The notes beneath the pieces were generated by a model that was given only the letters and a program-made list of their open reading frames with translations, had not been told where the DNA came from and did not search any database. A program made the position numbers and the translations under genes. 64,000 bases of DNA from Burkholderiales bacterium (GTDB taxonomy: Bacteria > Pseudomonadota > Gammaproteobacteria > Burkholderiales > Thiobacteraceae). Shown here piece after piece: positions 40,651-49,988 of the stretch. The DNA is taken from contig JAIMAL010000004.1 in NCBI GenBank assembly GCA_023511995.1, positions 1-64,000 on the forward strand, read 5' to 3'. The number at the start of each line of letters is the position of its first letter. Positions within the stretch are counted from its first letter, which is position 1.

Positions 40651-41100
40651 GTGGATTTGATCCTTTGGCGACACGCCGAGGCGGAAGATGGGGTGCCGGA
40701 CAAAGCCCGCGATCTCACGGCAAAAGGGGAAAAACAGGCCAGCCGCATGGCGGCGTGGTTGAAGTCCCGGCTGCCCCAGGAAACGAAAGTGCTCACCAGC
40801 CCCGCCACGCGGGCGATCCGCACCGCAAGCTACTTGGTGGATGAGCCGGAAGTGGTGCGTGCGCTGGACGTGGGAGCCACGCCCGCGGCGGTGCTTGCGG
40901 CGGCGGGCTGGCCGGAGAATGGCAGTGTGGTGGTGGTCGGCCACCAGCCGACCCTGGGCCGCGTGGCGGCACTCCTCCTTTCCGGCGAGGAGGCGGACTG
41001 GGTGATCAAGAAGGGTGCCATCTGGTGGTTCACCAACCGCGTGCGGGGTGGCGAGGCGCAGACCGTGCTGCGCGCAGTGATGGCACCGGACCTGCTGTAG
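40651..41100 (+). CDS. sixA: Phosphohistidine phosphatase SixA
   Basis: 149-aa histidine phosphatase with the catalytic motif LILWRHAEAEDG at the very N-terminus, TSPATRAIRTA and VVGHQPTLGRVAALLL, which match SixA in length and order. In E. coli SixA dephosphorylates phosphotransfer proteins (ArcB HPt, PTS-Ntr NPr). GTG 40651 follows CGGAGG. Confidence 0.92.
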   Translation: MDLILWRHAEAEDGVPDKARDLTAKGEKQASRMAAWLKSRLPQETKVLTSPATRAIRTASYLVDEPEVVRALDVGATPAAVLAAAGWPENGSVVVVGHQPTLGRVAALLLSGEEADWVIKKGAIWWFTNRVRGGEAQTVLRAVMAPDLL

Positions 41101-41133
41101 GCGGTGGCGATGCGCCGCGGGGCGCGTCGGCCT

Positions 41134-41916
41134 TCAGGCGGGGATGCGGTAGATCTCCGGCCCCATGAGGTCGATGCCGCAGGGCAGGTTCTCGAACCAG
41201 TCGAGGAAGCGGTTCACCATGGCCCGGCCACGGAAGGGCGGGCCATGCTGGGGCACCAGCCATTCCACCTCCAGCTTGCGCACCATCTGCACCCAGCCGC
41301 GGGCGGCGCGGTTGGAGACCATGATGCGCCGGTGGAAGGGCTCCATATAGGGCAGATGGGCATCGAAGTCCTCCACGGGACTGCCTGCTTTGGCCACCTC
41401 CACCATGGAGGCGCCCACATCTCCGGAAAAGAGGATTTTGCTCACCGGATCGTAGAAGTGGAAATTGCCCTCGGCGTGGAGAAAATGCGCGGGCAGGGCG
41501 ATGATCTCGCTTCTGCCCAGTGGAATGCGCATGCCCTCGTCGGGAATGGCAACAATGCGACCGGCGGTGTTGCCCACGGTGCAGAAATGGGGCACGAAGC
41601 GGGCCCAGAGTTTCGAGATGTAGATCCTGCAATCGGTGTGCACCATCCACTTGTTGGCGGAGGCGACGATGTCCGGGTCGGCGTGGGAGGCCAGCACGTA
41701 GGCGAGCCTGCGCGGCGGGAAATGGGCGTGCATGGCCATGAACAGCGCGTTGTAGGTCATGTTGCCACCGGGGTCGATGAGCGCCCCCACGTGGTCATCC
41801 ACGACCAGGAACTGGTTACTCTGCACCGCGCAATGGTCGATGGTGCACTCGTCGGTGACCAGATCGGTGAACGCGAGGCAGACGTGCCGGCCATCGTCGT
41901 ACAGGGTGAGGGGCAT
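41134..41916 (-). CDS. ODP-like di-iron metallo-beta-lactamase-fold protein
   Basis: 260-aa protein with the metallo-beta-lactamase fold of flavodiiron proteins but no flavodoxin domain. Putative metal ligands in order: ASHADPDIVAS (HxDxD, where flavodiiron proteins have HxExDH), HFLHAEGNFHFYD, LFSGDVGAS and VPQHGPPF. It resembles the oxygen-binding di-iron protein (ODP) that serves as a chemotaxis oxygen sensor in Treponema denticola. It lies 12 bases behind the chemoreceptor gene on the same strand, which supports a sensory rather than reductase role. The changed ligands need metal analysis. Confidence 0.8.
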   Translation of the reverse strand: MPLTLYDDGRHVCLAFTDLVTDECTIDHCAVQSNQFLVVDDHVGALIDPGGNMTYNALFMAMHAHFPPRRLAYVLASHADPDIVASANKWMVHTDCRIYISKLWARFVPHFCTVGNTAGRIVAIPDEGMRIPLGRSEIIALPAHFLHAEGNFHFYDPVSKILFSGDVGASMVEVAKAGSPVEDFDAHLPYMEPFHRRIMVSNRAARGWVQMVRKLEVEWLVPQHGPPFRGRAMVNRFLDWFENLPCGIDLMGPEIYRIPA

Positions 41917-41928
41917 GGGCGAGCTCCT

Positions 41929-43167
41929 TCAGGTGAGATGGAAACGATCGATGCTTCGCTTGAGCGCGTCTGCCGCATTGGCGAGCGCTGCCGCGGTGGC
42001 CGTGGTGTGCTGGCTGCTTTGCGCGAGTCGGGTGGAGTGGGTGCGCATCGCGTCCAACTGCGTGTCGATGGTCCGGGTGGCGGCGAGCTGTAGCATGAGG
42101 GCGTGGGCGATGGCCTCCACGGCCGCCACCACGTCTGCTTGGGCGCGACCGATGTCGTGCATGGCCTGAGCAGCCTGAGCCGAGCGGGCGGCACCGGCCT
42201 GCACGCCGGCTACCGTCTGTTCCATGATTTCGACGGCCTTTTGCGCTGCGTGGGCGACGTTCTCCACCAGCGCAGTGATGTGGTCGCTGGAGGCGGTGGT
42301 CCGTTCGGCAAGCTTGCGCACTTCGTCAGCAACGACGGCAAAACCGCGCCCCTGTTCCCCCGCGCGGGCGGCCTCGATGGCCGCGTTGAGGGCGAGCAGA
42401 TTCGTCTGGTCGGCCAGTTCCCGGATGACCTGGACGATGCCGCGGATGTCGCGGGTGTGCGCATCCAGGCCGCGCAGGGAGTCGGCGGTGGCGCCCACCA
42501 GGCTGGCGATGCTGCGCGTCTCTTCCGCTCCCTGGGTGACCAGGGCAGCAGCTTGAGTGGCGGTTTCACTGGTGCGTTCCGTGAGCTCCCGCGCCCGGGC
42601 CGTGCGTTCGGCCACTTCGCCCAGGGTGTGTTGTAATTGCCCCACCAGCGCGCCCACGTCGTGAATTTCCCGGACCAGCGTGGTGATCACGCGTGCATTG
42701 TCGTCAGCTGCCGCCTGCAATGCGGGCGAAGTCTCCGTCAACAATCCCATCTGGCTTTTGATCTCCTGCACCAAGCGACGCAGATGGTCCCGCATGGAGG
42801 CGATGTGGCTCGCCAGTTGGGCCATTTCATCCGTGCCGCGACAATCCACCTCATGGTCGAGGCGTCCTTCGGAAATGGCGTCTGCGGCGTACATGGCCTG
42901 TTTCAGTCCGGAATGCAGGCGACGCAGGGCGGCCAGCCCCATGCCCGTGCCCACGATGGCGGCGACCACGGCGAGCACTACGAACAAGAGGCGGGCCTGG
43001 TCGCGCACGGCCAGCATGGATGCGATGCTGTCCGTGGTGGGCGATTGTGCCAGGTCAATCACCTGGTCCAGAGCCAGCCAGCCCACGCCGATAGCGGCAT
43101 AAAAGACCGCGGTGGCAAAGGCGGCCCACAGCCAGATGCGGTTTTGCAGCGTCAGTCTAGGTAACAT
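41929..43167 (-). CDS. Methyl-accepting chemotaxis protein with minimal sensor part
   Basis: 412-aa chemoreceptor. TM1 ([23 protein letters not shown]) and TM2 ([22 protein letters not shown]) enclose only about 30 periplasmic residues, too few for a ligand domain. A HAMP segment and a long coiled coil follow, with the conserved tip [37 protein letters not shown]. The signal is therefore probably sensed in the cytoplasm or by a partner; the ODP-like protein encoded next is the obvious candidate. ATG 43167 follows GGAGGA with the right spacing. Confidence 0.9.
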   Translation of the reverse strand: MLPRLTLQNRIWLWAAFATAVFYAAIGVGWLALDQVIDLAQSPTTDSIASMLAVRDQARLLFVVLAVVAAIVGTGMGLAALRRLHSGLKQAMYAADAISEGRLDHEVDCRGTDEMAQLASHIASMRDHLRRLVQEIKSQMGLLTETSPALQAAADDNARVITTLVREIHDVGALVGQLQHTLGEVAERTARARELTERTSETATQAAALVTQGAEETRSIASLVGATADSLRGLDAHTRDIRGIVQVIRELADQTNLLALNAAIEAARAGEQGRGFAVVADEVRKLAERTTASSDHITALVENVAHAAQKAVEIMEQTVAGVQAGAARSAQAAQAMHDIGRAQADVVAAVEAIAHALMLQLAATRTIDTQLDAMRTHSTRLAQSSQHTTATAAALANAADALKRSIDRFHLT

Positions 43168-43199
43168 GATCATTTCCTCCAACTCACCAAGCATCGTCC

Positions 43200-43280
43200 G
43201 CTAGCAGTCTGTTGCGCATCCCCCGCCCTCAACGCGGGGAGAGGCAAGCGGCCCAAGGCGTTTTTCGACAGACGGCTAGC
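43200..43280. repeat. 81-bp inverted-repeat element (MITE/REP-like)
   Basis: The ends GCTAGCAGTCTGTTG (43200-43214) and CGACAGACGGCTAGC (43266-43280) are inverted repeats with two mismatches in 15. Inside is a hairpin CCCCGC/GCGGGG (43221-43239). The right end contains the stop codon of the GGDEF/EAL gene (43276-43278), and the element fills nearly all of the gap before the MCP gene. It has no coding capacity. Confidence 0.65.
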
Positions 43281-45366
43281 GGGCCCCCAAAAAGTGCATG
43301 AACTCGGCCATCACCATCGGCCGTGCGAAGAGATATCCCTGGGCCTTGCGGCAGCCCATCTGCAGCAGCATCTGCCGTTGCGTTTCGCTCTCCACGCCCT
43401 CGGCGATCACCTCTATCTCCAGACTTTCGGCCATGCGGATGATGGCCTCCACCAGCTTGCGGTTGTGGACGTTGTGCTCCATTCCGCTCACGAAGCCCAT
43501 GTCGATCTTCAGCCGGTCCACGCTGAAACGCAGCAGATAAGCCAGATTGGAATAGCCGGTGCCGAAATCGTCCACTGCCAGCTGTACGCCCAGTTCATGC
43601 AGGCGCTGCAGGGTCCTGACCTGGACACTATCCTCTCCCATGAGGCTGGATTCGGTGATCTCCACTTCCACCCTGCCGGGGGGAAGGGCGATGCGTCCCA
43701 GTTGTTCACCCAAGATGTCTGGCAGTAGGGGTTCGTGCAGGCTGCGCGCGGAGAAATTGAGCGCGAATTGCAGGGAGTCCTGGGGTTGTGTCAGCAGCAG
43801 GGTCTTCAGGTCGCCACAGAACGCTTCGATCAGCCAGGCGGTGAACTTGGGGGCGAGCCCCGTCTCCTCCACCACCGGAATGAAGCGGGCGGGGCTGATG
43901 GGTCCCAGCCGGGGATGCACCCAGCGGGCCAGGGCCTCGACGCCTACAACCCTGCCATCGCCAAGATGCACCTGCGGCTGCCAGGCAAGGTGCAGCCCCT
44001 CCCCCGAGTCCAGCGCGGCGCGCAGCGCGTTGGCGAGTTCCAGTCGTTCGCTGGCGCGGCGCCCCATGCCGGGTTCAAAAACGCACCAGCGGCTACCTGC
44101 GCCCTGTTTGGCCGCATACAGGGCGGTGTCCGCGTGGCGCATCAAGGTTTCGGCATTGTCGCCGTGATCGGGGAAACAGGCGATGCCTATGCTGGCGCTT
44201 ACCCGCAGTTCGCGGTCTGCCAGCTGGAACGGCCGATCGAAGGCAGCGAGCACCTTGCGCGCCACGGTGCGGGAATCGCCTTCGTGTTCCATCCCACACA
44301 GAATCAGGGTGAATTCGTCTCCGCCCATGCGCGCCACGGTGTCCGACTCCCGCAGCGTACTCCGCAGGCGCTGACCCACCTCCTGCAGCAGGGCATCCCC
44401 GGCCGAGTGGCCCAAGGCGTCGTTGATCTCCTTGAACCGGTCCAGGTCGAGGAACATCACGGCGAAGCGCTCTTTCGTCCGCTGGGCGTGCCCGATGGCG
44501 GCCGTCAGGCGTTCGCGGAAGAGGGCACGGTTGGGCAAGCCGGTGAGGGGATCGTGGAAGGCCAGATCGTAGAGTTGTCGCTGGACTTCCTGATCGCGGC
44601 TCATGTCCGAAAACACACCCACGTACCGATGGGGTTGACCGTGCTTGTCGCGGATGACATCGATGTGCAGATATTCCGGATACACCTCGCCGTTCTTGCG
44701 CCGGTTCCAGATTTCGCCGCTCCAGCGGCCTTCGCTCAGCAACTTCCCCCACATGGCGCGGTAAAAACCCTCATCATGCCGGCCGGAGGAGAGAACGTGG
44801 GGTGTTTTGCCCGCGACTTCTTCCAGGGTGTAGCCGGTGGTTTCCACGAAGGCGCGGTTGACGTAAAGGATGCGCGCCTGGGCGTCCGTCACCAGGATGC
44901 CCTCGCTGGTCGCTTCGAACACCGCCGCCGCCATGCGGTGATGGGTGAGCTCCTCTTCCAGCAGGCGGATTGTCGAGGCCAGCCGTTCGCGGCTGGCCTG
45001 TTCGCGCTGAAGCAGGCAGCGGAAGACCGACAGCCTCGTGACCACACCGATGAAGGTGCCCTCATCGTTGGTCACCGGCAGGCTGTCCCAGGGTCCCTCT
45101 TCCAGCCTGGCCAGGGTCTGCTCCAGGCTGGTGGTGGCAGCCACTGTCGGCGGCTGGCGTAGCAGCAAAAGATCGGCGAAGATGCGGTCGGGAAAGAGCG
45201 CCGCCTGACGCTCGCTGACGATGCCGAGCAACTGGCCGTTTTCCATGACGGCGAAGATGCGGTCGCTGGGGGCGGGGGGAAGGTCCCGGTAGCGGGCTTC
45301 CGTCTCGACTGCAACACAGGCATCCACCAGGCAGTCGGCGGCGCGGGGGTCGTAGCTGGCGTTCAT
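43276..45366 (-). CDS. CBS-PAS-GGDEF-EAL c-di-GMP protein
   Basis: 696-aa soluble protein without membrane helices. Two N-terminal CBS motifs (residues about 30-125, such as GQLLGIVSERQAAL and TFIGVVTRLSVF) may bind an adenine nucleotide. Next is a PAS domain (VFEATSEGILVTDAQARILYVN, RHDEGFYRAMW), then GGDEF with intact RMGGDEFTLIL and EAL with VEALARWVHP, ITESSLMGED and [10 protein letters not shown]. Both catalytic signatures look intact. Its ATG overlaps the preceding small gene (ATGA). Likely sigma-28 controlled, which ties it to motility. Confidence 0.92.
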   Translation of the reverse strand: MNASYDPRAADCLVDACVAVETEARYRDLPPAPSDRIFAVMENGQLLGIVSERQAALFPDRIFADLLLLRQPPTVAATTSLEQTLARLEEGPWDSLPVTNDEGTFIGVVTRLSVFRCLLQREQASRERLASTIRLLEEELTHHRMAAAVFEATSEGILVTDAQARILYVNRAFVETTGYTLEEVAGKTPHVLSSGRHDEGFYRAMWGKLLSEGRWSGEIWNRRKNGEVYPEYLHIDVIRDKHGQPHRYVGVFSDMSRDQEVQRQLYDLAFHDPLTGLPNRALFRERLTAAIGHAQRTKERFAVMFLDLDRFKEINDALGHSAGDALLQEVGQRLRSTLRESDTVARMGGDEFTLILCGMEHEGDSRTVARKVLAAFDRPFQLADRELRVSASIGIACFPDHGDNAETLMRHADTALYAAKQGAGSRWCVFEPGMGRRASERLELANALRAALDSGEGLHLAWQPQVHLGDGRVVGVEALARWVHPRLGPISPARFIPVVEETGLAPKFTAWLIEAFCGDLKTLLLTQPQDSLQFALNFSARSLHEPLLPDILGEQLGRIALPPGRVEVEITESSLMGEDSVQVRTLQRLHELGVQLAVDDFGTGYSNLAYLLRFSVDRLKIDMGFVSGMEHNVHNRKLVEAIIRMAESLEIEVIAEGVESETQRQMLLQMGCRKAQGYLFARPMVMAEFMHFLGAR

Positions 45367-45695
45367 AATGCTTGGATGTCCAGATGCGTGGTGACTTCGA
45401 GCTTGAGGTGGAGGATTTCGTCCGCCGCCATGAAGGGTTTCACATGGCGCAGGACCAGGCTTACCAGTTCCTGCTCATCCAGTTTGCGCAGAATGGCCTC
45501 CCGCACCAGGATGTCGCTCACCACATCGTCCTCCACTGGCACGCGGCGGTAGGGCGTGGTGCTGAGCAGGGACAGGGCGCGACTCATGGCGACATGGCCG
45601 ATGGGGGAGCGGGCGCCCATCACCAGGCCGTCCTCGATGGGGGGCAGCAGGAATTCGGAGAGGCTCAGGCGGACACTATGGCTATGAGAGATCAC
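45363..45695 (-). CDS. Small protein leading the sigma-28 operon, function unknown
   Basis: 110-aa soluble, acidic protein with no recognised domain. It includes MSRALSLLSTTPYRRVPVED, then VVSDILVREAILRKLDEQEL and ADEILHLKLEVTTHLDIQAL. GTG 45695 follows GGAGAAAAACC. It is translationally coupled to the CBS-PAS-GGDEF-EAL gene by a four-base overlap and lies first behind a near-consensus flagellar promoter, so a modulator or partner of that enzyme is the simplest guess. Confidence 0.6.
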   Translation of the reverse strand: MISHSHSVRLSLSEFLLPPIEDGLVMGARSPIGHVAMSRALSLLSTTPYRRVPVEDDVVSDILVREAILRKLDEQELVSLVLRHVKPFMAADEILHLKLEVTTHLDIQAL

Positions 45696-45755
45696 GGTTT
45701 TTCTCCAAGGCGGTGAGGTATCGTCGAAAAAAGGGATATTATTGTCTTAAAGTCT

Positions 45756-45782
45756 TTATCGTCCGTCAAAAACAAAACTTAA
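45756..45782 (-). promoter_or_regulatory. Sigma-28 (FliA) type promoter
   Basis: On the minus strand TTAAGTTT (45782-45775), 11 bases, and GACGATAA (45763-45756). This fits the flagellar consensus TAAAGTTT-N11-GCCGATAA at seven of eight positions in each box, with exact spacing, in an AT-rich island. Start of transcription is expected near 45748, about 53 bases before GTG 45695. Confidence 0.75.
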
Positions 45783-45886
45783 GGGGGTTCAGGGGCCCGG
45801 TTGCTCGTAGCGGGAGGCGGCCGGCTGGCCAAGGGTGCCGGGGCTGTGGCACACTGCCGCTCCGTGTTTTTGCCCGGTGTTGCTCC

Positions 45887-47131
45887 GTGACGCCCTACGA
45901 GCTTTTCGTCGGCCTGCGCTATACCCGCGCCAAGCGGCGCAACCACTTCATTTCCTTCATCTCCCTCATCTCCATGCTGGGCATCGCCCTGGGCATCATC
46001 GTCCTCATCACGGTGCTTTCGGTGATGAACGGCTTCCAGCAGGAGTTGCGGGCCCGCATCCTGGGGGTGGCTTCGCACGTGGAGATATCGAGCTTCGGTG
46101 GCCTGCTTGCCGACTGGCGCCAGGTCATGGAGGCGGCCCGGGCGCACCCGCAGGTTAAGGGCGCGGCCCCCTACATCCTGGGGCAGGGCATGCTGGCCTT
46201 CGACCAGGCGGTGCAGGGGGCGCTGATCCGCGGCATCCTGCCGGAGCGAGAGGACGAGGTGGCAGACATCGGCCGGCACATGAAGCAGGGCCGGCTTGCC
46301 GATCTCAAGCCAGGCGAATTCGGCATCATCCTCGGCGTGGAGCTTGCCCATGCCCTGGGCGTGCGGCTTGGCGACAAGGTGACGGTAATCGCGCCGCAGG
46401 GCAATGTCACGCCCGCGGGCATTCTGCCGCGGCTCAAGCAGTTCACCGTGGTGGGCATTTTCGAGGTGGACATGAATCTCTACGATGCCGGGCTTGCCTT
46501 CGTGCACATGGAGGATGCCGCCCGGCTCTACCGCATGGGCGATGCGGTGTCGGGGGTGCGGCTCAAGCTCGCCGATCTTTTCGCCGCTCCTGAGGTGAGC
46601 CGGCAACTGGCGGTGGCTCTGCCGGGCAACCTCCTCATCCGCGACTGGACGCAGCAGAACGCCAACTTCTTCCGCGCCGTGCAGATGGAGAAGCGGGTGA
46701 TGTTCGTGATCATGTTCTTCATCGTCGCCGTGGCCGCCTTCAACATCGTCTCCACCCTGGTGATGGTGGTCACCGACAAACAGGCGGACATCGCCATCCT
46801 GCGCACCCTGGGGGCCACTCCGGCCAGCATCATGAAAATCTTCATCGTCCAGGGCACGCTCATCGGTCTGGTGGGCACCGTGGCCGGCGTGGTGGGCGGG
46901 GTGCTGCTTGCCGCCAACATCGACGTGGTGGTGCCGGCCATCGAGCGGCTGTTCGGCGTGCATTTCCTGGCCAAGGATGTCTATTACATCTCCGAATTGC
47001 CCTCGCAGGTGCAGACCTGGGATGTGGTCGCCATCGCGACGGTTTCCTTCGTGCTGTCGCTGCTGGCGACCCTCTATCCCTCCTGGCGGGCGTCGCGCAC
47101 CAATCCCGCGGAGGCATTGCGTTATGAATGA
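45887..47131 (+). CDS. lolC: Lipoprotein-releasing ABC transporter permease LolC/LolE
   Basis: 414-aa inner-membrane protein that hands lipoproteins to the carrier LolA. TM1 ([30 protein letters not shown]) is followed by a periplasmic domain of about 220 residues and three C-terminal helices with the FtsX signature ([31 protein letters not shown]). Only one LolC/E gene occurs, typical of genomes with a single LolCE-type permease. GTG 45887; the stop overlaps lolD by eight bases. Confidence 0.94.
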   Translation: MTPYELFVGLRYTRAKRRNHFISFISLISMLGIALGIIVLITVLSVMNGFQQELRARILGVASHVEISSFGGLLADWRQVMEAARAHPQVKGAAPYILGQGMLAFDQAVQGALIRGILPEREDEVADIGRHMKQGRLADLKPGEFGIILGVELAHALGVRLGDKVTVIAPQGNVTPAGILPRLKQFTVVGIFEVDMNLYDAGLAFVHMEDAARLYRMGDAVSGVRLKLADLFAAPEVSRQLAVALPGNLLIRDWTQQNANFFRAVQMEKRVMFVIMFFIVAVAAFNIVSTLVMVVTDKQADIAILRTLGATPASIMKIFIVQGTLIGLVGTVAGVVGGVLLAANIDVVVPAIERLFGVHFLAKDVYYISELPSQVQTWDVVAIATVSFVLSLLATLYPSWRASRTNPAEALRYE

Positions 47132-47825
47132 CTCCGCGAAAGATGCCGGGCTGGTGCTGAGCTGCCGCGGGCTGGCCAAATCCTATTGGCAGGGCAGGGT
47201 GGAGGTGCCGGTGCTGGTGGATGTGAATCTGGAAGTGCGGCGGGGTGAGCGGGTGGCCATCGTCGGTGCTTCCGGTTCCGGCAAAAGCACGCTCCTACAC
47301 CTGCTGGGCGGCCTGGATGCGGCGGACCGGGGTGAGGTGCGCATCCTCGGCCGCGACATGCAGGCCTTGAACGATGCCGACCGGGGACGACTGCGCAACG
47401 AGGCCCTGGGCTTCGTCTATCAGTTCCACCATCTGCTGCCGGAATTCACCGCGCTCGAGAATGTGATGATGCCGCTACTCATCCGCCGCACCCCGCTCGC
47501 GGTGGCGCGGCAGAAGGCGGCGGAGATGCTGGCGCAGGTCGGGCTTGCCCATCGCTTGAGCCACAAACCGGGAGAGCTCTCAGGTGGGGAGCGTCAGCGG
47601 GCGGCGGTGGCGCGCGCCCTGGTGACACAGCCGGCCTGTGTGTTGGCGGACGAGCCCACCGGCAATCTGGACCGGAAAACAGCGGCGGGCGTACTGGATT
47701 TGATGCTGGGGCTTAACGACCGGCTGGGCTTGAGCCTCGTCATCGTCACCCATGATGGGGAGCTCGCCTCGCGCATGCAGCGGGTGCTCGCCCTGGAGGA
47801 TGGGGTGCTCAGACCCTTAAGCTGA
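47124..47825 (+). CDS. lolD: Lipoprotein-releasing ABC transporter ATPase LolD
   Basis: 233-aa ATPase of the LolCDE system. Walker A is [17 protein letters not shown]-loop [16 protein letters not shown], the signature [15 protein letters not shown], Walker [12 protein letters not shown] and the H-loop IVTHD. The start overlaps the end of lolC, so both are coupled. It converges with a small hypothetical 11 bases away. Confidence 0.95.
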   Translation: MNDSAKDAGLVLSCRGLAKSYWQGRVEVPVLVDVNLEVRRGERVAIVGASGSGKSTLLHLLGGLDAADRGEVRILGRDMQALNDADRGRLRNEALGFVYQFHHLLPEFTALENVMMPLLIRRTPLAVARQKAAEMLAQVGLAHRLSHKPGELSGGERQRAAVARALVTQPACVLADEPTGNLDRKTAAGVLDLMLGLNDRLGLSLVIVTHDGELASRMQRVLALEDGVLRPLS

Positions 47826-47836
47826 GGGTGGAGGCC

Positions 47837-48148
47837 TCAGGCCCGCCCCACGTTGGCGTCGGTGGGGCTGTGGTAGTAATCGCTTTCCTCGGCGAATTCC
47901 TTGGTTTCTTCCAGGAGCAGCTTCATGCGCTGCTCCGCCGTCGCCACCTCGGCGCAGGATTCGCAATAGGGATCGGTGCACGGCTGGTGCGCGTACAGCC
48001 AGTACTGGATGGCGCCGGCGAGCAGGCCGGAGGCGACGTCCCACGGGTCGGCGTCCTTGTTCCGGTCCATCATCCGGTTGCCGAGGTCCACCACCGCCGC
48101 GGCCGCTTCGTCGAAGAGGGAGGATTCGTTCTCAGGAATGTCCATCAT
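47837..48148 (-). CDS. Conserved small acidic protein with cysteine motif
   Basis: 103-aa acidic soluble protein of unknown function. A central stretch WLYAHQPCTDPYCESCAEV contains three cysteines spaced C-x4-C-x2-C that could bind a metal or cluster. ATG 48148 or 48145 (adjacent codons) are possible starts. It lies alone between convergent lolD and the divergent SDR gene. Confidence 0.6.
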   Translation of the reverse strand: MMDIPENESSLFDEAAAAVVDLGNRMMDRNKDADPWDVASGLLAGAIQYWLYAHQPCTDPYCESCAEVATAEQRMKLLLEETKEFAEESDYYHSPTDANVGRA

Positions 48149-48294
48149 GGGCCTGTCTGTCCCCGGGCAGGTGACAAATGCTGTGAAAACCCGGCATTTT
48201 ACTGCAACAGGCCGGGCAGTCCATAGCTGCCGCCGCCGGACGTGTGCCTTTATTCTTTGCCACTCGCCTTGAGCGGGGGAATCGGGGGTCAGGG

Positions 48295-48987
48295 ATGGAG
48301 GCGTTTTCCGGCAGGGGTGTGGTGGTGACGGGCGGGGCGCGGGGCATCGGTCTTGCTACCGTCGAGGCTTTCGTTGCGCGGGGGGCGCGGGTGGCCTTCT
48401 GCGCGCAGCATCAGGCGAGCGTGGAGCGGGCGCTCATGCACTTCGACGCCGCGCAGGTGTGGGGCATGGCGGCGGATGTGGCGGACGCTGCCAGCGTGCG
48501 CCAGTTCGTGGAGCAGGCCGCCCGTTTCCTCAACCGTTTCGATGTGCTGGTCAACAATGCCGGCATCCTGCGCCACGGCCCGTTCCAGGAAGCCCGTTAC
48601 GAAGACATCGCGCGGGTGGTGGCGGTCAACCTGACGGGACTTTGTTTCGTCACCCGCGCCATCCTGCCCTTCATGCTGCGCGCCGGGCAGGGCACCATCG
48701 TCAACGTCGCTTCCGGTGTGGGGCTCTACGCGGCGGGGGGACTCGCCGTCTACAGCGCCACCAAGTTCGGTGTGGTGGGCTTCACCCAGGCCCTGGATCA
48801 GGAGGTGGCGGCGGCCGGCGTGCGGGTCTTTGCCGTCTGCCCCGGCCGAGTGGCCACCGACATGCAGGTGCAGTATGCCGGTGCCCGCATCGGCATGCCG
48901 GCGAGCAAGGTGGCGGCGCGCATCGTGGCGCTTTGCGGCCCGCATCCCCGGGCGCGTACCGGCACCTGTGTCGAGCTATACGAATGA
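48295..48987 (+). CDS. Short-chain dehydrogenase/reductase (SDR)
   Basis: 230-aa classical SDR, NAD(P)-dependent. TGGARGIGLATVEAF is the cofactor site, NNAGILRHGP and the catalytic Ser-Tyr-Lys (VNVASGVGLYAAGGLAVYSATKFG) are complete; VCPGRVATDM follows. The substrate cannot be read from sequence. ATG 48295 lies just behind the short repeat GGGGGTCAGGGA, which supplies its ribosome site; an upstream frame extension is doubtful. Confidence 0.88.
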   Translation: MEAFSGRGVVVTGGARGIGLATVEAFVARGARVAFCAQHQASVERALMHFDAAQVWGMAADVADAASVRQFVEQAARFLNRFDVLVNNAGILRHGPFQEARYEDIARVVAVNLTGLCFVTRAILPFMLRAGQGTIVNVASGVGLYAAGGLAVYSATKFGVVGFTQALDQEVAAAGVRVFAVCPGRVATDMQVQYAGARIGMPASKVAARIVALCGPHPRARTGTCVELYE

Positions 48988-48990
48988 GGC

Positions 48991-49302
48991 CTACAGCGCC
49001 TCGCGGTAGAAGAAAACGAAGCGCCCGTCGTTGAAGTCGATGGCCAGGACCGCGCCCCGCGACAGGGCGTAATCCACGTAGCCGGGCACCGCGGCCTGTC
49101 CATGGCATTCGGAGACGTGTTGCGGCGCTTCGAAATTCCGGTCCCGGTCATACCAGGAGAGGAGCATGGGCGAGGCAAAACGCCGCGCCGCCTCCTCGTT
49201 GGCGCGGGCAAGGGCTGCGCGGTAGTCGGGAGGAGACTCCTTGAGGCGCACGACCTCCACCCCACTGAGGTCGGGCTGGCGTGGTGTGCAGGCGGAGGCC
49301 AT
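48991..49302 (-). CDS. AF1514-type conserved small protein
   Basis: 103 aa. The core MLLSWYDRDRNFEAPQHVSE, then CHGQAAVPGYVDYALSRGA and FNDGRFVFFYREAL matches what I recall of the AF1514 family, found in archaea and anaerobic or environmental bacteria; function unknown. One conserved Cys next to His (ECHG) could bind a metal. It starts two bases after the gcvR stop, so both are one transcript. Confidence 0.72.
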   Translation of the reverse strand: MASACTPRQPDLSGVEVVRLKESPPDYRAALARANEEAARRFASPMLLSWYDRDRNFEAPQHVSECHGQAAVPGYVDYALSRGAVLAIDFNDGRFVFFYREAL

Positions 49303-49304
49303 GG

Positions 49305-49844
49305 TCAGCTCCGGACGGGCTCGAAGGTGGCGTCCAGGTTCAGATCGTCGCAATAGTCGAAGAAATCCGCGCGCAGGGCGGGGATGTGGGTGCTGGCCGG
49401 CACTCCCACGTCCATGTGCACGGAGAACATGCGCGTGCCGGTGTGGGGGGCGGGGTAGGTGTCGGTGGAAAGTTCCTCGATGTTGATGCCGCGGCTGGCA
49501 AAGAAACGGGAAAGTTTGTGCACGATGCCCGGATGGTCGAGGGCCACCACTTCCACGTGATAGGGCAGAGTAGGCTCCCGTTGCTCCCGCTGCCGTGTGC
49601 GTTTGTAGGTGATAGCAAGGCCAAGCTGGCGGCCGAGGGATTCGAGCTGGCCCTCCAGTTTCGACAGGGCATTCCACGGCCCCGACACCAGCATGAGGAT
49701 GGCGAACTGTCCCCCCAGCACGGTCATGCGGCTTTGCTCGATGTTGCAGCCGGTTTCGGTGATCCTGGCGGTGAAGGCTTCCACCAGTCCCACCCTGTCA
49801 TCGCCGCTCGCCGTGAGCACGAGGTAGTCGTTGTGCGCTTGCAT
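49305..49844 (-). CDS. gcvR: GcvR-type double-ACT regulator
   Basis: 179-aa protein of two ACT domains (residues about 1-80, YLVLTASGDDRVGLVEAFTARI, and 90-175, VVALDHPGIVHKLSRFFASRGINIEEL). In E. coli GcvR represses the glycine cleavage genes by binding the activator GcvA when glycine is low. No gcv genes adjoin here, so the exact target is uncertain. A GTTTCACGTTAAACT promoter-like motif lies 30 bases upstream. Confidence 0.85.
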   Translation of the reverse strand: MQAHNDYLVLTASGDDRVGLVEAFTARITETGCNIEQSRMTVLGGQFAILMLVSGPWNALSKLEGQLESLGRQLGLAITYKRTRQREQREPTLPYHVEVVALDHPGIVHKLSRFFASRGINIEELSTDTYPAPHTGTRMFSVHMDVGVPASTHIPALRADFFDYCDDLNLDATFEPVRS

Positions 49845-49988
49845 GGGGATTCCTGCTGGCCCGAAGAGACGTTAGTTTAACGTGAAACCACGCCAAGCGT
49901 TTCATCCCCTCCCCTTGGGGCGGGGCAGCGCGGCTCATGGAAGCGATCAGGATGATTCGCCCTCTTATCGCCGCGGGCCCCCGCGCCG

